Shown: positions 1 to 8,426, counted from the first letter of the stretch. The stretch is 64,000 nt of DNA from Anabaena sp. PCC 7108 (GCF_000332135.1 NZ_KB235896.1:1213465-1277464), one strand, 5' to 3'. Notes: generated from the letters alone by a model not told the origin. A program made the numbers and translations.

Positions 1-27
1 CCCACCCTACGAGACTTAAAATTTTTT

Positions 28-67
28 AGATATTATTTAAGATATTATTTTAGATATTATTTATGAT
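28..67. repeat. short AT-rich tandem repeat
   Basis: Three imperfect copies of an AGATATTATTTA-like unit lie in tandem upstream of the first gene. This resembles the short tandem repeats common between genes in Nostocales. No function can be assigned. Confidence 0.5.
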
Positions 68-100
68 TCCTGTAGGATTGTACCAAGATAACTAAATATA

Positions 101-117
101 TACCAAATATATTGGTA
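101..117. promoter_or_regulatory. inverted repeat, possible autoregulatory operator
   Basis: The hexamer TACCAA is followed after 5 bases by its complement TTGGTA, ending six bases before the ATG of the RHH-Mop gene. Another TACCAA half-site lies at about 81-86. Ribbon-helix-helix proteins commonly bind short inverted repeats in their own promoters, so self-regulation is a reasonable inference but is not shown by the sequence. Confidence 0.35.
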
Positions 118-122
118 ATTAT

Positions 123-557
123 ATGCCAAGAAAAGAACAGGGTTGGGTGACATTTCAAACATCAGAAGAGGAAAAAAAGATTTTAGAGGAGTTCTGTCAG
201 CACTCTCAGCGAACCAAAACTGAGATTTTGCGTGAATTAGTACGAGGTCTTAATAAATACTCTTCACCACCAGTATCGCTACCAACTTCACAGGAACACG
301 TGGAAACTCACACTTCTGAGTTGGAAATTATGAATCCCAAGAAACCATTAAAAGTTAGTTCGCGCAATGTGCTAAAAGGAGTTGTGAAACGAGTAACTAC
401 AGGAACTGTGAATACTGAAGTGACTTTAGAGATTGTTCACAGAGTTGAGTTGACTTCAATGATTACTAGAGTTTCAGCAGAGGAGTTAGAACTAGTTGAA
501 GGTGCAGAAGCTTATGCTGTGATTAAATCTAATGATATTGTGATTGCTAAAGAATAG
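123..557 (+). CDS. RHH-like DNA-binding protein fused to a Mop/TOBE molybdate-binding domain
   Basis: The protein has 144 residues. Residues about 8-45 resemble a ribbon-helix-helix/CopG-type DNA-binding segment (strand WVTFQT, then helices including KTEILRELVRGLN). Residues about 76-144 form a single Mop (TOBE) domain, recognisable from SSRNVLKGVVKRVTTGTVNTEV and the SAEELELVEGAEAYAVIKSNDI region. Mop domains bind molybdate or tungstate oxyanions. The combination suggests a small metal-sensing regulator or storage protein; E. coli ModE instead uses a winged helix before its Mop domains. No molybdate transport gene is visible nearby. The domain calls are fairly secure; the regulatory role is inferred. 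Confidence 0.75.
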   Translation: MPRKEQGWVTFQTSEEEKKILEEFCQHSQRTKTEILRELVRGLNKYSSPPVSLPTSQEHVETHTSELEIMNPKKPLKVSSRNVLKGVVKRVTTGTVNTEVTLEIVHRVELTSMITRVSAEELELVEGAEAYAVIKSNDIVIAKE

Positions 558-658
558 AGACAGATGTCAATATTTGTCGGTTAAGGTGAAAAGGGAAAGA
601 AAAACTGGTCTTGCTGATTTGATGTATGAACGTGATTTTTGATGATGTGAAAACCTTT

Positions 659-686
659 GTAGAGACGTTCCATGGAACGTCTCTAC
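659..686. repeat. 28-bp perfect palindrome, GAGACGTT family
   Basis: The sequence is its own reverse complement, with arms GTAGAGACGTTCC around a CCATGG core. Related GAGACGTT...AACGTCTC palindromes occur at 6138-6159 and 12232-12255, and a half copy lies near 18658. They behave as an interspersed intergenic family. This one lies between two convergent genes and could also act as a bidirectional hairpin. Confidence 0.7.
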
Positions 687-713
687 AGCTAAAATATCGT
701 AATTTAAGTTAGT

Positions 714-995
714 CTAAGCTTCCACTTTCACACCTTTCCAGAAGCCAATATAACCCTCAATATTTTTCGCTTTTTCTTTAGCACTGGGATAGTACCAAGC
801 TGCATCTTTATTGACTTGTCCATCAACTTCAATATTATAGTAACTAGCAGTTCCTTTCCAAGGACAAGTGGTGTGGGTGTTGCTGTCTGTAAAATACTGT
901 TTGTTAATAGCGTCAGCAGGGAAGTAATGATTTCCTTCGACGACTACGGTGTTATCGCTTTCGGCTAAAACTGTGCCGTTCCAAGTTGCTTTCAT
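714..995 (-). CDS. DUF427 domain protein
   Basis: The 93-residue protein fits the DUF427 family over its whole length. It starts MKATWNGTVLAESD and carries the typical YFP, TTCPWKGTASYYN and KDAAWYYPSAKEKAKNIEGYIGFW blocks. Proteins of this family are small, single-domain, cytosolic and of unknown biochemical activity. The length is normal for the family and it stands alone between intergenic regions. Confidence 0.85.
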   Translation of the reverse strand: MKATWNGTVLAESDNTVVVEGNHYFPADAINKQYFTDSNTHTTCPWKGTASYYNIEVDGQVNKDAAWYYPSAKEKAKNIEGYIGFWKGVKVEA

Positions 996-1133
996 AATGA
1001 GGATTGAAAAAAGTTTACAATTATTATTGTGACATTATAAACTGCTATAAATTCACATCTGTCAGATAAACTCATGTTTTTTAATAACTTAGAAAATAAG
1101 TTTTTTGAATAACTGCTAATTCACTCATTTTTG

Positions 1134-1161
1134 AAAAAAAAATTCGCTCGCAAGCGCGAGC
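1134..1161 (-). terminator. hairpin plus T-run downstream of the FGE-like gene
   Basis: On the minus strand the sequence GCTCGC-GCTT-GCGAGC forms a 6-bp GC-rich stem with a four-base loop, followed after three bases by nine T. It lies about 55 bases beyond the stop of the FGE-like gene. It fits a Rho-independent terminator. GC-rich hairpins with four-base loops just downstream of the variable region are also a known feature of some diversity-generating retroelement targets, so a dual role is possible. Confidence 0.7.
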
Positions 1162-1215
1162 AAGGGTAAATAAAAGAAAGAGCAAAGAGCAAAAGCGCAA
1201 GAGTGCAAAGGGCTA

Positions 1216-2382
1216 CTAAGTCCTTGCCGCACCACTACACACAACCCGAAAACCGACAACGGCGCTGAAGCCGAAGAGGAAGTTGACGCGAGAAGCAGAT
1301 CGGCAATACCCAGGATTGAAGCCCCACGAACCACCGCGCAGCATTCTTATATTACTATCTGTAGTAATATCTATCCATACGCTTTCATCCATAGGCGCAG
1401 CGTTATAACTATTATGCCCATGGTCTTGACACCATTCCCATACATTTCCGTGCATATCATATAGTCCAAAGTTATTGGCTACTTTAAAACTTCCTACTTC
1501 TGTTGTTTCTCCTCTATAACTTCCTTTAACTCCATTACCATAGATGTAGTTACCATCATAGTTAGCCAAATCTGTTGTAATTGTTTCCCCAAAGTGAAAT
1601 GGTGTGGTTGTTCCTGCACGACAAGCATATTCCCATTGTGCTTCACTTGGTAGGTGATACTCTCTCTTTGTATGGTTTGAGAGGCGTAAACAAAACTCAA
1701 CGGCATCATCCCAAGAAACACCCTCTACAGGGCGATTTGCTCCTTTAAAATAAGATGGGTCAGGATTGAGTTGTTTATTTGCTTTTTGAAAGTGACTAGC
1801 TACCTCTTGCCATTGTGCCTGGGTAACAGGATACTTACCCATAAAAAAGGGTTTTATAATTACTTCATGTTGGGGAGATTCACGTTTAAAATAATCTATT
1901 GTATATTGTTTACACAGTTTCTTGATTTCTTGATCGTCTGTTCCCATTTGGAATTCTCCACCTGGTATATATACCATTTCTAGGTTTATATCTTCAAATA
2001 ATTTCTCGATAAAGTATTGAGTAGGTTGATTATTTATATCTATGCATTGATATGATTTATTTTGGCGAGTAACTTTGACCCCATTTGTTGTATTTGCACT
2101 GACAGTAGCGACTTCAAAATAAGAAAATTTTATGGACTTAGAAGCATCATTCAACATTCGATAAGCATAAGCTTCCAAATCTGGATCATGCTCTTTTCCT
2201 TTAACATTTGTATGAATAAAATTATTTCGTAAATCTTGAAAGAGTTCTTTATGTGTTGCTTCATCAACATACAACCAACCAGGTTCTGCTGCTGTAACCA
2301 TCCGGGAAACTGTAAATAGAACACGGTGTCCTATTATTTTGTCAATACCTGATTGAGATTTATCATATCTCACATCTTGCAC
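1216..2382 (-). CDS. N-terminally truncated FGE-sulfatase-fold protein with a DGR-type variable C-terminus
   Basis: Residues about 135-388 form a formylglycine-generating-enzyme/sulfatase-modifying-factor fold: LEMVYIPGGEFQMGTD, PVTQAQWQEVA, RPVEGVSWDDAVEFCLRLS, YHLPSEAQWEYACRAGT, FGLYDMHGNVWEWCQD, MLRGGSW and GFRVVC. Between RGGSW and GFRVVC (1255-1323) nearly every codon that varies in such proteins is an NNC or NNT codon, as expected if template AAC/AAT codons had been diversified by adenine mutagenesis. The N-terminal 130 residues lack a recognised domain; a KGKE...LEAYAYRML stretch faintly recalls the end of a nucleotide-cyclase domain. The GTG start lies inside the terminal repeat of an insertion-element remnant, so the original N-terminus has probably been cut off. 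Confidence 0.75.
   Translation of the reverse strand: MQDVRYDKSQSGIDKIIGHRVLFTVSRMVTAAEPGWLYVDEATHKELFQDLRNNFIHTNVKGKEHDPDLEAYAYRMLNDASKSIKFSYFEVATVSANTTNGVKVTRQNKSYQCIDINNQPTQYFIEKLFEDINLEMVYIPGGEFQMGTDDQEIKKLCKQYTIDYFKRESPQHEVIIKPFFMGKYPVTQAQWQEVASHFQKANKQLNPDPSYFKGANRPVEGVSWDDAVEFCLRLSNHTKREYHLPSEAQWEYACRAGTTTPFHFGETITTDLANYDGNYIYGNGVKGSYRGETTEVGSFKVANNFGLYDMHGNVWEWCQDHGHNSYNAAPMDESVWIDITTDSNIRMLRGGSWGFNPGYCRSASRVNFLFGFSAVVGFRVVCSGAART
1255..1323 (-). other. candidate variable region of a diversity-generating retroelement
   Basis: Read on the minus strand after RGGSW, the codons are GGC TTC AAT, then GGG TAT, then TCT, then the run GTC AAC TTC CTC TTC GGC, continuing TTC AGC GCC GTT GTC before GFRVVC. 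Third bases are almost all C or T while the first two bases vary freely. This is the mark left by adenine-specific mutagenic retrohoming on AAC/AAT codons. No reverse transcriptase or template repeat was found in this window, so these would have to be elsewhere in the genome. Confidence 0.6.
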
Positions 2383-2699
2383 CTACCGAATAAACCCAGA
2401 AATAGCAGATGCAAATTACAAAAAAATCACAGTGTATCCATGCTAAGTATCCAGGAGTGATAGTCATAAAGATAACGTAAGTGTTGGCAATATTACACAA
2501 AAAATCCCAGAGTGATGTTGATGTAGTGGAAGCAATCGAAGAATATAAAATCAATGCCTATGTTTGCATTTGGGACTAAAAACATGAGAGAAAAGGCGTG
2601 AAATATATCATAAAAAAGCAAGAACAATGCTTGCCCACGCCCAGAAGCTAGTCTACACCCTATCTGAATTGATGCCTATTTTCAGGTGCAAGATGTGAG
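2369..2699. mobile_element. insertion-element remnant with 16-bp inverted ends
   Basis: CTCACATCTTGCACCT at 2369-2384 is exactly the reverse complement of AGGTGCAAGATGTGAG at 2684-2699. The 330-bp segment between has no open transposase, only short broken frames. A third copy of the inner end (GTGCAAGATGTGAG) lies at 29099-29112, next to a decayed smc fragment. This fits a deleted IS or a MITE. Its left end supplies the start codon of the FGE-like gene. Confidence 0.6.
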
Positions 2700-2848
2700 T
2701 TAGTAGAAACCTCATCCATAAGAAATTTTTATGTATATAAAGCAACGGATGTATATAACATCATTACACACAGATATTATCACTCTAAGTCGCTTTTTTA
2801 TAACTCTGGATAGAGGAAATTGGAGAAATTTAATAAAATAGAACTTTA

Positions 2849-2945
2849 AGGTGCGTCAGACTGCATAAATCTAGTAAATAAACATATTTTTGATATCTGA
2901 CGCACCCTACAATAGATTTTTGGTGTGACACGCAGCTTTAGTCCT
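2849..2945. repeat. palindromic MITE-like element (GGTGCGTCAGA family)
   Basis: GGTGCGTCAGA at about 2850 pairs with TCTGACGCACC at about 2896, followed by CCTAC and, further on, GTGTGACACGCAGC and TTTAGTCCT. The same parts in the same order occur at 7231-7393, 25877-26076, 51607-51732 and 56269-56416. No coding capacity. Confidence 0.7.
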
Positions 2946-2946
2946 A

Positions 2947-3390
2947 TTAAGGCAACCAATTTTTATCCAAAATTTGCTCTAAGCTATAAGGACAGATTTC
3001 AGTTAAAATAGTTAGCTGTGTTTTAGCTTTGACATAATCCAAGGCATTACTATAAATTGTGCTGAAATTATCCTCTAAATGGTTGCGTAGATTTGTGGTT
3101 ATATCTTCATTTAATTGATTACGAAAACTGGTGATTTCTGCTGCCCAATGATTAGCATTTCTTGGCTTTTCTAAATCCCAATATTGATAAAGTAATAAAT
3201 GTCTAAGAATCTGCTCTAACAGACTTCTTACTCGCCTTTTCTCGTTTTTAGCCAAGTCTTCCAACTCTTCTATTAAATTTTCATAATCAATGTCTGCCAA
3301 TTGACCATTTTTGAGACATTTAATAGTCTCCTCTAACCATTGCAGGTAATTGGATTCATATAATGTCTTGATGTCAATGATTACAGTCAT
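2947..3390 (-). CDS. DUF29 family protein
   Basis: The 147-residue protein matches DUF29 along its length: a YESNYLQWLEETIKCLKNGQ start, IDYENLIEELEDLAKNEKRRVRSLLEQILRHLLLYQYW, and a CPYSLEQILDKNWLP end. The family is all-helical, highly expanded in cyanobacteria, and of unknown function. Length is typical. It is transcribed away from recQ. Confidence 0.9.
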   Translation of the reverse strand: MTVIIDIKTLYESNYLQWLEETIKCLKNGQLADIDYENLIEELEDLAKNEKRRVRSLLEQILRHLLLYQYWDLEKPRNANHWAAEITSFRNQLNEDITTNLRNHLEDNFSTIYSNALDYVKAKTQLTILTEICPYSLEQILDKNWLP

Positions 3391-3551
3391 TAGCTGATTT
3401 TGTAGTTTTGATGTTTAATCTCTATGAATGGATTTTAACTAATTATGTTAATTTTTGTCGATGTATTCCCCTTCCCTATTCGTCAACGTGAGTTAAAATC
3501 CTAATATCTTTATCACAACCCACGCAGACAATACAGAAATAGCCATCTACC

Positions 3552-5717
3552 ATGCTTCAGTATCCTCACTTAGAAAAAGCTTTAAAACATCATTTTGGTT
3601 ATGATCAATTTCGCCCTGGACAAAGGCAAATTATTGAAGATGCGCTGGAAAATCGTGATTTAATGGTAGTCATGCCCACAGGTGGGGGTAAATCTCTATG
3701 CTTTCAATTACCGGCACTTTTGAAACCAGGTTTAACTGTAGTAGTGTCACCGTTGATAGCTTTAATGCAAGATCAAGTGGAAGCACTGCGAAATAACAAC
3801 ATTTCTGCCACATTTCTGAATAGTAGTCTTAACAGTTATAAAGTTCGCTCTCGTGAAGAAGCGATTATGAATGGTAAGATAAAATTACTTTATGTCGCTC
3901 CAGAACGCCTGATTAGTGACCGATTTCTCCCGCTTTTAGATGTAGTTAAAGAAAAAGTCGGAATTTCTACATTTGCTATAGATGAAGCACACTGTGTCTC
4001 AGAATGGGGACATGATTTTCGCCCAGAATATCGACAGTTAAGATTACTGCGGAAACGTTATCCTGATGTGCCTACAGTTGCACTGACTGCTACCGCTACA
4101 GATAGAGTCAGGGCTGATATTATCGAACAATTAGGATTAAAAAAACCAAGTATTCACATTGCTAGTTTTAACCGTCAAAATCTTTATTATGAAGTTCGTT
4201 CTAAAAGTAACCGTGCTTATGCTGAATTATTAGAAATAGTTAGAGAAAATGAAGGTTCAGGAATTATCTATTGTTTAACTCGGAAAAAAGTTGATGAAAT
4301 AACTTTAAAATTACAAAATGATAAAGTTTCTGCTTTACCTTATCACGCTGGTTTAAGTGATAAAGAAAGGTCGGAAAATCAAACTCGCTTTATTCGGGAT
4401 GATGTGCGGGTAATGGTAGCCACAATTGCCTTTGGTATGGGCATTAATAAGCCTGATGTGCGGTTTGTAGTTCATTCTGATTTACCCCGAAATTTAGAAA
4501 GTTATTATCAAGAATCAGGAAGAGCCGGCAGAGATGATGAACCTTCTAAATGTACACTATTTTTTAATTATGGTGATATTAAAACCATTGAGTGGAGTAT
4601 TAATCAAAAACCAGATCCACAGGAACAATTAATTGCGAAACAACAATTACGCCAAGTTATTGATTATGCAGAAGGGACAGATTGTAGAAGGACAATTCAA
4701 TTAAGTTATTTTGGGGAAAGATTTCCTGGAAATTGTGGAAATTGTGATAATTGTCGTTATCCCAAACCTGTACAAGATTGGACAATTGAAGCCATGAAGT
4801 TTTTATCTTGTGTGGCTAGGTGTAAAGAGAGATTTGGGATGTTACACATTATTGATGTGTTAAGAGGAGGAAAAAACCAGAAAATTATTGTTAATAAACA
4901 TGATCAACTTTCTACTTACGGCATTGGTAAAGATAAAACTGTAGATGAGTGGAGGATGTTGGGGCGATCGCTCTTACATCAAGGTATACTAGAGCAAACC
5001 CCTGATGGTTACTCGGTTTTGAAGCTTAACGCCCTGAGTTGGGAAGTAATGCGAAAACAGCGTCCAGTCTTGATTGCGGTTCCTGTAATGCAGAAAATTA
5101 CCTTAGATGAGGGAAATATCAAAGCCGCAGAGGTAGAAATTCTGATGCAAAGGTTGCGATCGCTTCGTAAACAACTAGCCGATGAACAATCTGTTCCACC
5201 TTACGTCATCTTTCATGATTCTACCCTAAAATTAATGGCACAAGTACAACCTAGAACTTTATATGAATTTGGTGAACTTTCTGGGGTAGGTAGTCATAAA
5301 TTAGCTCAATATGGGGATAAATTCTTAGCAGAAATTCAAGCCTATCGTCAAGAACAAGGTATACAAACATCAACAGTTAATCAAGTTAATTACGCACCAG
5401 TTAATAACTTTCCTTCTGATACCGAATTAACAACACTTCAGTTATATCAGCAGGGTTTCAGTATTGAAGAAATTTCCCAAAAACGTAACATTCGCCCCAC
5501 AACAATTATTCGTCATTTAGCAGATTTAATTGAGAAAAATCAACCTATAGATTTAAGCCGGTTAGTAACTCTAGAACATCAACAAAAAATTTGGCAAGTT
5601 TTAGAAGTTCTCGGCGATATTTCACTTACTCCCATTCGAGACTATTTAGGTGAAAGCTACAGTTTTGATGAAATTCGCTTAGTTAGAGGAAAGTGGAGAC
5701 GAGAAAAAATTAAGTAA
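3552..5717 (+). CDS. recQ: ATP-dependent DNA helicase RecQ
   Basis: The 721-residue protein is a 3'-5' superfamily 2 helicase acting in recombinational repair and fork restart. Walker A MPTGGGKS is at 41-48 and the DEAH box with the RecQ-specific aromatic-loop region (FAIDEAHCVSEWGHDFRPEY) is at about 141-160. Helicase motif VI (YYQESGRAGRDDE) and the four zinc-ligand cysteines (C-x16-C-x2-C-x2-C near 378-400) follow. A winged-helix RQC region and an HRDC domain (about 525-600) come next. Residues about 620-720 form an additional helix-turn-helix block, seen in the longer RecQ proteins. The gene stands alone between intergenic regions. Confidence 0.95.
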   Translation: MLQYPHLEKALKHHFGYDQFRPGQRQIIEDALENRDLMVVMPTGGGKSLCFQLPALLKPGLTVVVSPLIALMQDQVEALRNNNISATFLNSSLNSYKVRSREEAIMNGKIKLLYVAPERLISDRFLPLLDVVKEKVGISTFAIDEAHCVSEWGHDFRPEYRQLRLLRKRYPDVPTVALTATATDRVRADIIEQLGLKKPSIHIASFNRQNLYYEVRSKSNRAYAELLEIVRENEGSGIIYCLTRKKVDEITLKLQNDKVSALPYHAGLSDKERSENQTRFIRDDVRVMVATIAFGMGINKPDVRFVVHSDLPRNLESYYQESGRAGRDDEPSKCTLFFNYGDIKTIEWSINQKPDPQEQLIAKQQLRQVIDYAEGTDCRRTIQLSYFGERFPGNCGNCDNCRYPKPVQDWTIEAMKFLSCVARCKERFGMLHIIDVLRGGKNQKIIVNKHDQLSTYGIGKDKTVDEWRMLGRSLLHQGILEQTPDGYSVLKLNALSWEVMRKQRPVLIAVPVMQKITLDEGNIKAAEVEILMQRLRSLRKQLADEQSVPPYVIFHDSTLKLMAQVQPRTLYEFGELSGVGSHKLAQYGDKFLAEIQAYRQEQGIQTSTVNQVNYAPVNNFPSDTELTTLQLYQQGFSIEEISQKRNIRPTTIIRHLADLIEKNQPIDLSRLVTLEHQQKIWQVLEVLGDISLTPIRDYLGESYSFDEIRLVRGKWRREKIK

Positions 5718-6186
5718 ATTTACAAACTCTGACTTTGACCACTAGATAGTTGATGGGGATGATAGCTTTGAGGGAATTTTTCCGGGTCTAAGTAGTAGGT
5801 GGGCGTTAAAAATTGTCGTTGGGGTAAGGCAGGGAGCAGGGGGCTTTCTAGCAGGGAGAAAGAGGGTTTCAGCCCTATTTACTTTTCTTCACATACCTTT
5901 AAATTTTTCTGTTTACCTACTTAAACTAACCAAGTTTAACATTTTATCGACTCTCTCCTCTATTCGTTGTGGTGTCCATTTTTTTAAAGAGGGTATAATG
6001 ACACTGTTTTTTTCGTGTCACTCTCCTTGTAAAAACATCCTTTTTTTGACTGAGCTTTAAACTCTTAAACTTTAGTTTCTTATCTGTTCCCTGTTAAGAG
6101 TTCCCTGTTCCCTTTTTTTGTAATTAAAACTCTTATAGAGACGTTGTTCGCAACGTCTCCAATCTCAAAAATCAGATCAATCACTG
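5718..6186. other. 469-bp intergenic region with repeats
   Basis: No gene was found. The region contains purine-rich GCAGGGAG-type stretches near 5825-5870, a GTTCCCTGTT short tandem repeat near 6086-6113, and the GAGACGTT palindrome at 6138-6159. It separates the convergent recQ and DUF423 genes. Confidence 0.6.
6138..6159. repeat. GAGACGTT palindrome
   Basis: GAGACGTTG and CAACGTCTC flank a four-base TTCG loop. It is the same interspersed family as 659-686 and 12232-12255. It lies just past the end of the DUF423 gene and could stop transcription, but no T-run follows. Confidence 0.65.
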
Positions 6187-6567
6187 TCAGAATTTCATAC
6201 TTCCAGCACTAATAGCCAAAACACCCCAACCAGCCATTAATGCTATTCCTCCTAAAGGGGCTATTGCTCCCAAGGACTTGATACCAGTTAAGCTGATAGC
6301 ATACAAGCTACCGGAGAATATAACCACACCAACAATAAATAACCAACCACTGACTACAAGGGTAGTTGGGGGTGATTCGAGACGACTCATCAGGATAGCA
6401 ATCAACAAAAGTGCCAGAGCATGATACATTTGGTAGCGAGCGCCAGTGTCGAAAATTTCCAAAGATCGCTCGCTGATTTTTTCCCGCAAAGCATGAGCGC
6501 CAAAAGCCCCACCAGCAACAGACAAACCGCCAAAAATGGCAGCTACAGTTAAAAAAATCTGCGTCAT
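6187..6567 (-). CDS. DUF423 family small membrane protein
   Basis: The 126-residue protein has four hydrophobic segments and the family pattern: a GGLSVAGGAFGAHALR start, a GARYQMYHALALLL central motif, and FSGSLYAISLTG and LGAIAPLGGIALMAGW near the end. DUF423 proteins (YgdD-like) are inner-membrane proteins without a known activity. Length is typical. It lies 30 bases downstream of the 170-residue membrane protein on the same strand and may share its transcript. Confidence 0.9.
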   Translation of the reverse strand: MTQIFLTVAAIFGGLSVAGGAFGAHALREKISERSLEIFDTGARYQMYHALALLLIAILMSRLESPPTTLVVSGWLFIVGVVIFSGSLYAISLTGIKSLGAIAPLGGIALMAGWGVLAISAGSMKF

Positions 6568-6597
6568 CAGACTTAGCCGTAAATTACTGGAGTGATA

Positions 6598-7110
6598 CTA
6601 AACATCAAAATGATATGATACAGCTCCTTCTTCGGTGACTTGAAAATTCGCATTAAACTCTTTAGCTTTTTCATCTAAATATTGTCTAGCTTCAGTTGCT
6701 GGTAATTGCGACTGCATGGCAAAGTTTAACAGAGTTATTTTTCCTTGATTTTCTTGTAACATTTGATAAAATTTTGATAGCTTTGCTTGTTCTTGGCATC
6801 GCAAATATTCGTGCATTTGTTGATTAATCGCTTTTTTATCTTGTTGGTTTTGCTTGTACAATCCCAAAGCTAACCATACCCCCAAGATTGCTGTAGGAAC
6901 ACCAAAGATGATACCTTGCATAGCGGTATTATCAAGTTGATAGATGGCATCTTTATTGATAATATCTTTTGTCAAGGCTTCATTTTCTAACCCTGGTAAA
7001 ATGGGCTTGAGTGTGGTGTTTTTAGTACTTACTGCTGAGACTGATATGGTTAAAAACATGAATCCGAGTGTAAGCAACCAACCAGCAGCCAATTTTTCAG
7101 CCGTTTTCAT
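6598..7110 (-). CDS. two-TM hypothetical protein with cytosolic helical C-terminus
   Basis: I do not recognise the family. The 170-residue protein has a hydrophobic helix at about 8-28, a second at about 65-86 (IIFGVPTAILGVWLALGLY), then a charged helical tail. The last 50 residues (ITLLNFAMQSQLPATEARQYLDEKAKEFNANFQVTEEG region) look like a small winged-helix fold that reads a basic hairpin. The gene precedes the DUF423 gene by 30 bases on the same strand. A membrane-anchored regulator or scaffold is possible but unsupported. Confidence 0.7.
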   Translation of the reverse strand: MKTAEKLAAGWLLTLGFMFLTISVSAVSTKNTTLKPILPGLENEALTKDIINKDAIYQLDNTAMQGIIFGVPTAILGVWLALGLYKQNQQDKKAINQQMHEYLRCQEQAKLSKFYQMLQENQGKITLLNFAMQSQLPATEARQYLDEKAKEFNANFQVTEEGAVSYHFDV

Positions 7111-7230
7111 AGTTTTGCTTTAGAGTTAGACTTTGCTTGCGATTTTAACCCCACTTGAGTCATGTTTCCAGTCATATTTCCACAAATCCGTTATAAAGAT
7201 ATTAAATAAAATACTTCCTATAAAGATATA

Positions 7231-7393
7231 GAACTTACGCATTGACAAAGTTCATCAAATATGAGTTGTGGATTTTATCTCTTCTATGGTGCGTCAGACC
7301 CGATAATTTACCCACAATTAACAAAATTCTGCCATCTGACGCACCCTACTAATATGCCGGAAATAACTAATTTTAGTATAGTGCGTAAGTCCT
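7231..7393. repeat. MITE-like element with ACTTACGCA ends
   Basis: The outer ends are ACTTACGCA and TGCG-TAAGTCCT; the inner arms are GGTGCGTCAGA (about 7288) and TCTGACGCACCCTAC (about 7335-7349). It has the same nested-palindrome plan as the copies at 25877-26076 and 12289-12377. It occupies most of the gap between the two-TM protein gene and chlM and has no coding capacity. Confidence 0.75.
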
Positions 7394-7486
7394 AAGATAT
7401 TAATTCAGAATCAAAGCTGAAACAAATATGTAAGTTGTAAACCGCAGCAAAATCAATACTGTGTTTCTGCTGCGATGTTTACTTAA

Positions 7487-8170
7487 TTATCTTGTAGCTT
7501 CTAACAACCGAGAAAAGTAGAAGCGAGTCTGAGTCATTGCTTGTCTTTGGACTGTAAATCCATTTTTTTCCAGAATTTTCACCACATCAACTTCCCGGTG
7601 TAAATAAGCGCGAGTGGCTTTACTTGGGCCAGGAAAGAAACTACCAATTTTCTTGAGAATAGTCAAAAAGAAGGTTTTAGGTGCAAAACTCAGGATAATT
7701 CGTGATTGTGCTAAAGAACAGAGGTGAGAAATCATTTCATCTGCTTTTTCTTGAGGGTAATGAATCAAAACATCTAAGCAAATAACTGTGTCATAATTAC
7801 CAGTCAAAGATTCCAAATCCTGAACAGCAAAGGTAGGATTTACAGTATTAAATAAAACCTGCACAGCCCTATCTTGGGCTTCAGAAACCATTTTGGCAGA
7901 AATATCACTGGCGTAAACTTTAGCACCATCTATGGCTAAGGGAATACTCAAACTACCTACACCACAACCAGCATCGCAGATTGACAATTCTGCTAAATTT
8001 TGGTCTGCTTCCAACCAGCCGATGACTGTATCTACGGTTTGTTGGTGTCCAGTGCGAATATCTAGTTGGACTTTGTTAACTTGCCCATCACCGTAGATGC
8101 GTTGCCAACGGTCAAAACCTGTTGAATTGAAGTACTCGCGTACAATTGTTTTATCGTCGGCTGCGTTCAT
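7487..8170 (-). CDS. chlM: magnesium-protoporphyrin IX methyltransferase
   Basis: ChlM/BchM transfers a methyl group from S-adenosylmethionine to the C13 propionate of Mg-protoporphyrin IX, the step after Mg chelatase in chlorophyll synthesis. The 227-residue length fits the family. Visible signatures are the N-terminal KTIVREYFNSTGFDRWQRIYG, the SAM-binding ICDAGCGVGSLSIPLA at about 64-79, the acidic YASDIS, and CLDVLIHYPQEK. The C-terminal half carries the family's FAPKTFFLTILKKIGSFFPG block. The gene stands alone and marks the host as an oxygenic phototroph. Confidence 0.95.
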   Translation of the reverse strand: MNAADDKTIVREYFNSTGFDRWQRIYGDGQVNKVQLDIRTGHQQTVDTVIGWLEADQNLAELSICDAGCGVGSLSIPLAIDGAKVYASDISAKMVSEAQDRAVQVLFNTVNPTFAVQDLESLTGNYDTVICLDVLIHYPQEKADEMISHLCSLAQSRIILSFAPKTFFLTILKKIGSFFPGPSKATRAYLHREVDVVKILEKNGFTVQRQAMTQTRFYFSRLLEATR

Positions 8171-8261
8171 AAAGTCACTATTTAACGGTTCACAATTCTT
8201 AAAATTATCATTTGTTCGTGGTCAGTTGTCAGTTTTTAGGGCATGGGCAATAGAATGTAGA

Positions 8262-8382
8262 GACACGGGGACGCGGAGACAGGGGGATGCGGGGACACGG
8301 TGACGTGGAGACACGGTGACGCGGGGACACGGAGACACGGGGACGCGGAGACACGGGGACGCGGAGACACGGGGACACGGTG
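8262..8382. repeat. GC-rich hexamer tandem repeat
   Basis: About 20 imperfect hexamer-like units (GGGGAC, ACGCGG, AGACAC and variants) lie between the start of chlM and the end of nagA. Long open frames through it are low-complexity artefacts. The same kind of repeat is found in-frame inside the XPB helicase gene near 42545-42630. Confidence 0.8.
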
Positions 8383-8426
8383 AGTTTTTTTGATAAGTAA
8401 TTAGACACAAACAGGCTTTCAACTCT

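Noticed and set aside
1125-1334. 69-codon minus-strand frame under the end of the FGE-like gene
   Set aside because: It is a frame shadow created by the unusual codon composition of the variable region and the downstream T-run.
2385-2683. Transposase gene inside the insertion-element remnant
   Set aside because: All frames are broken by stops and no catalytic motif is readable; only the inverted ends support a mobile origin.
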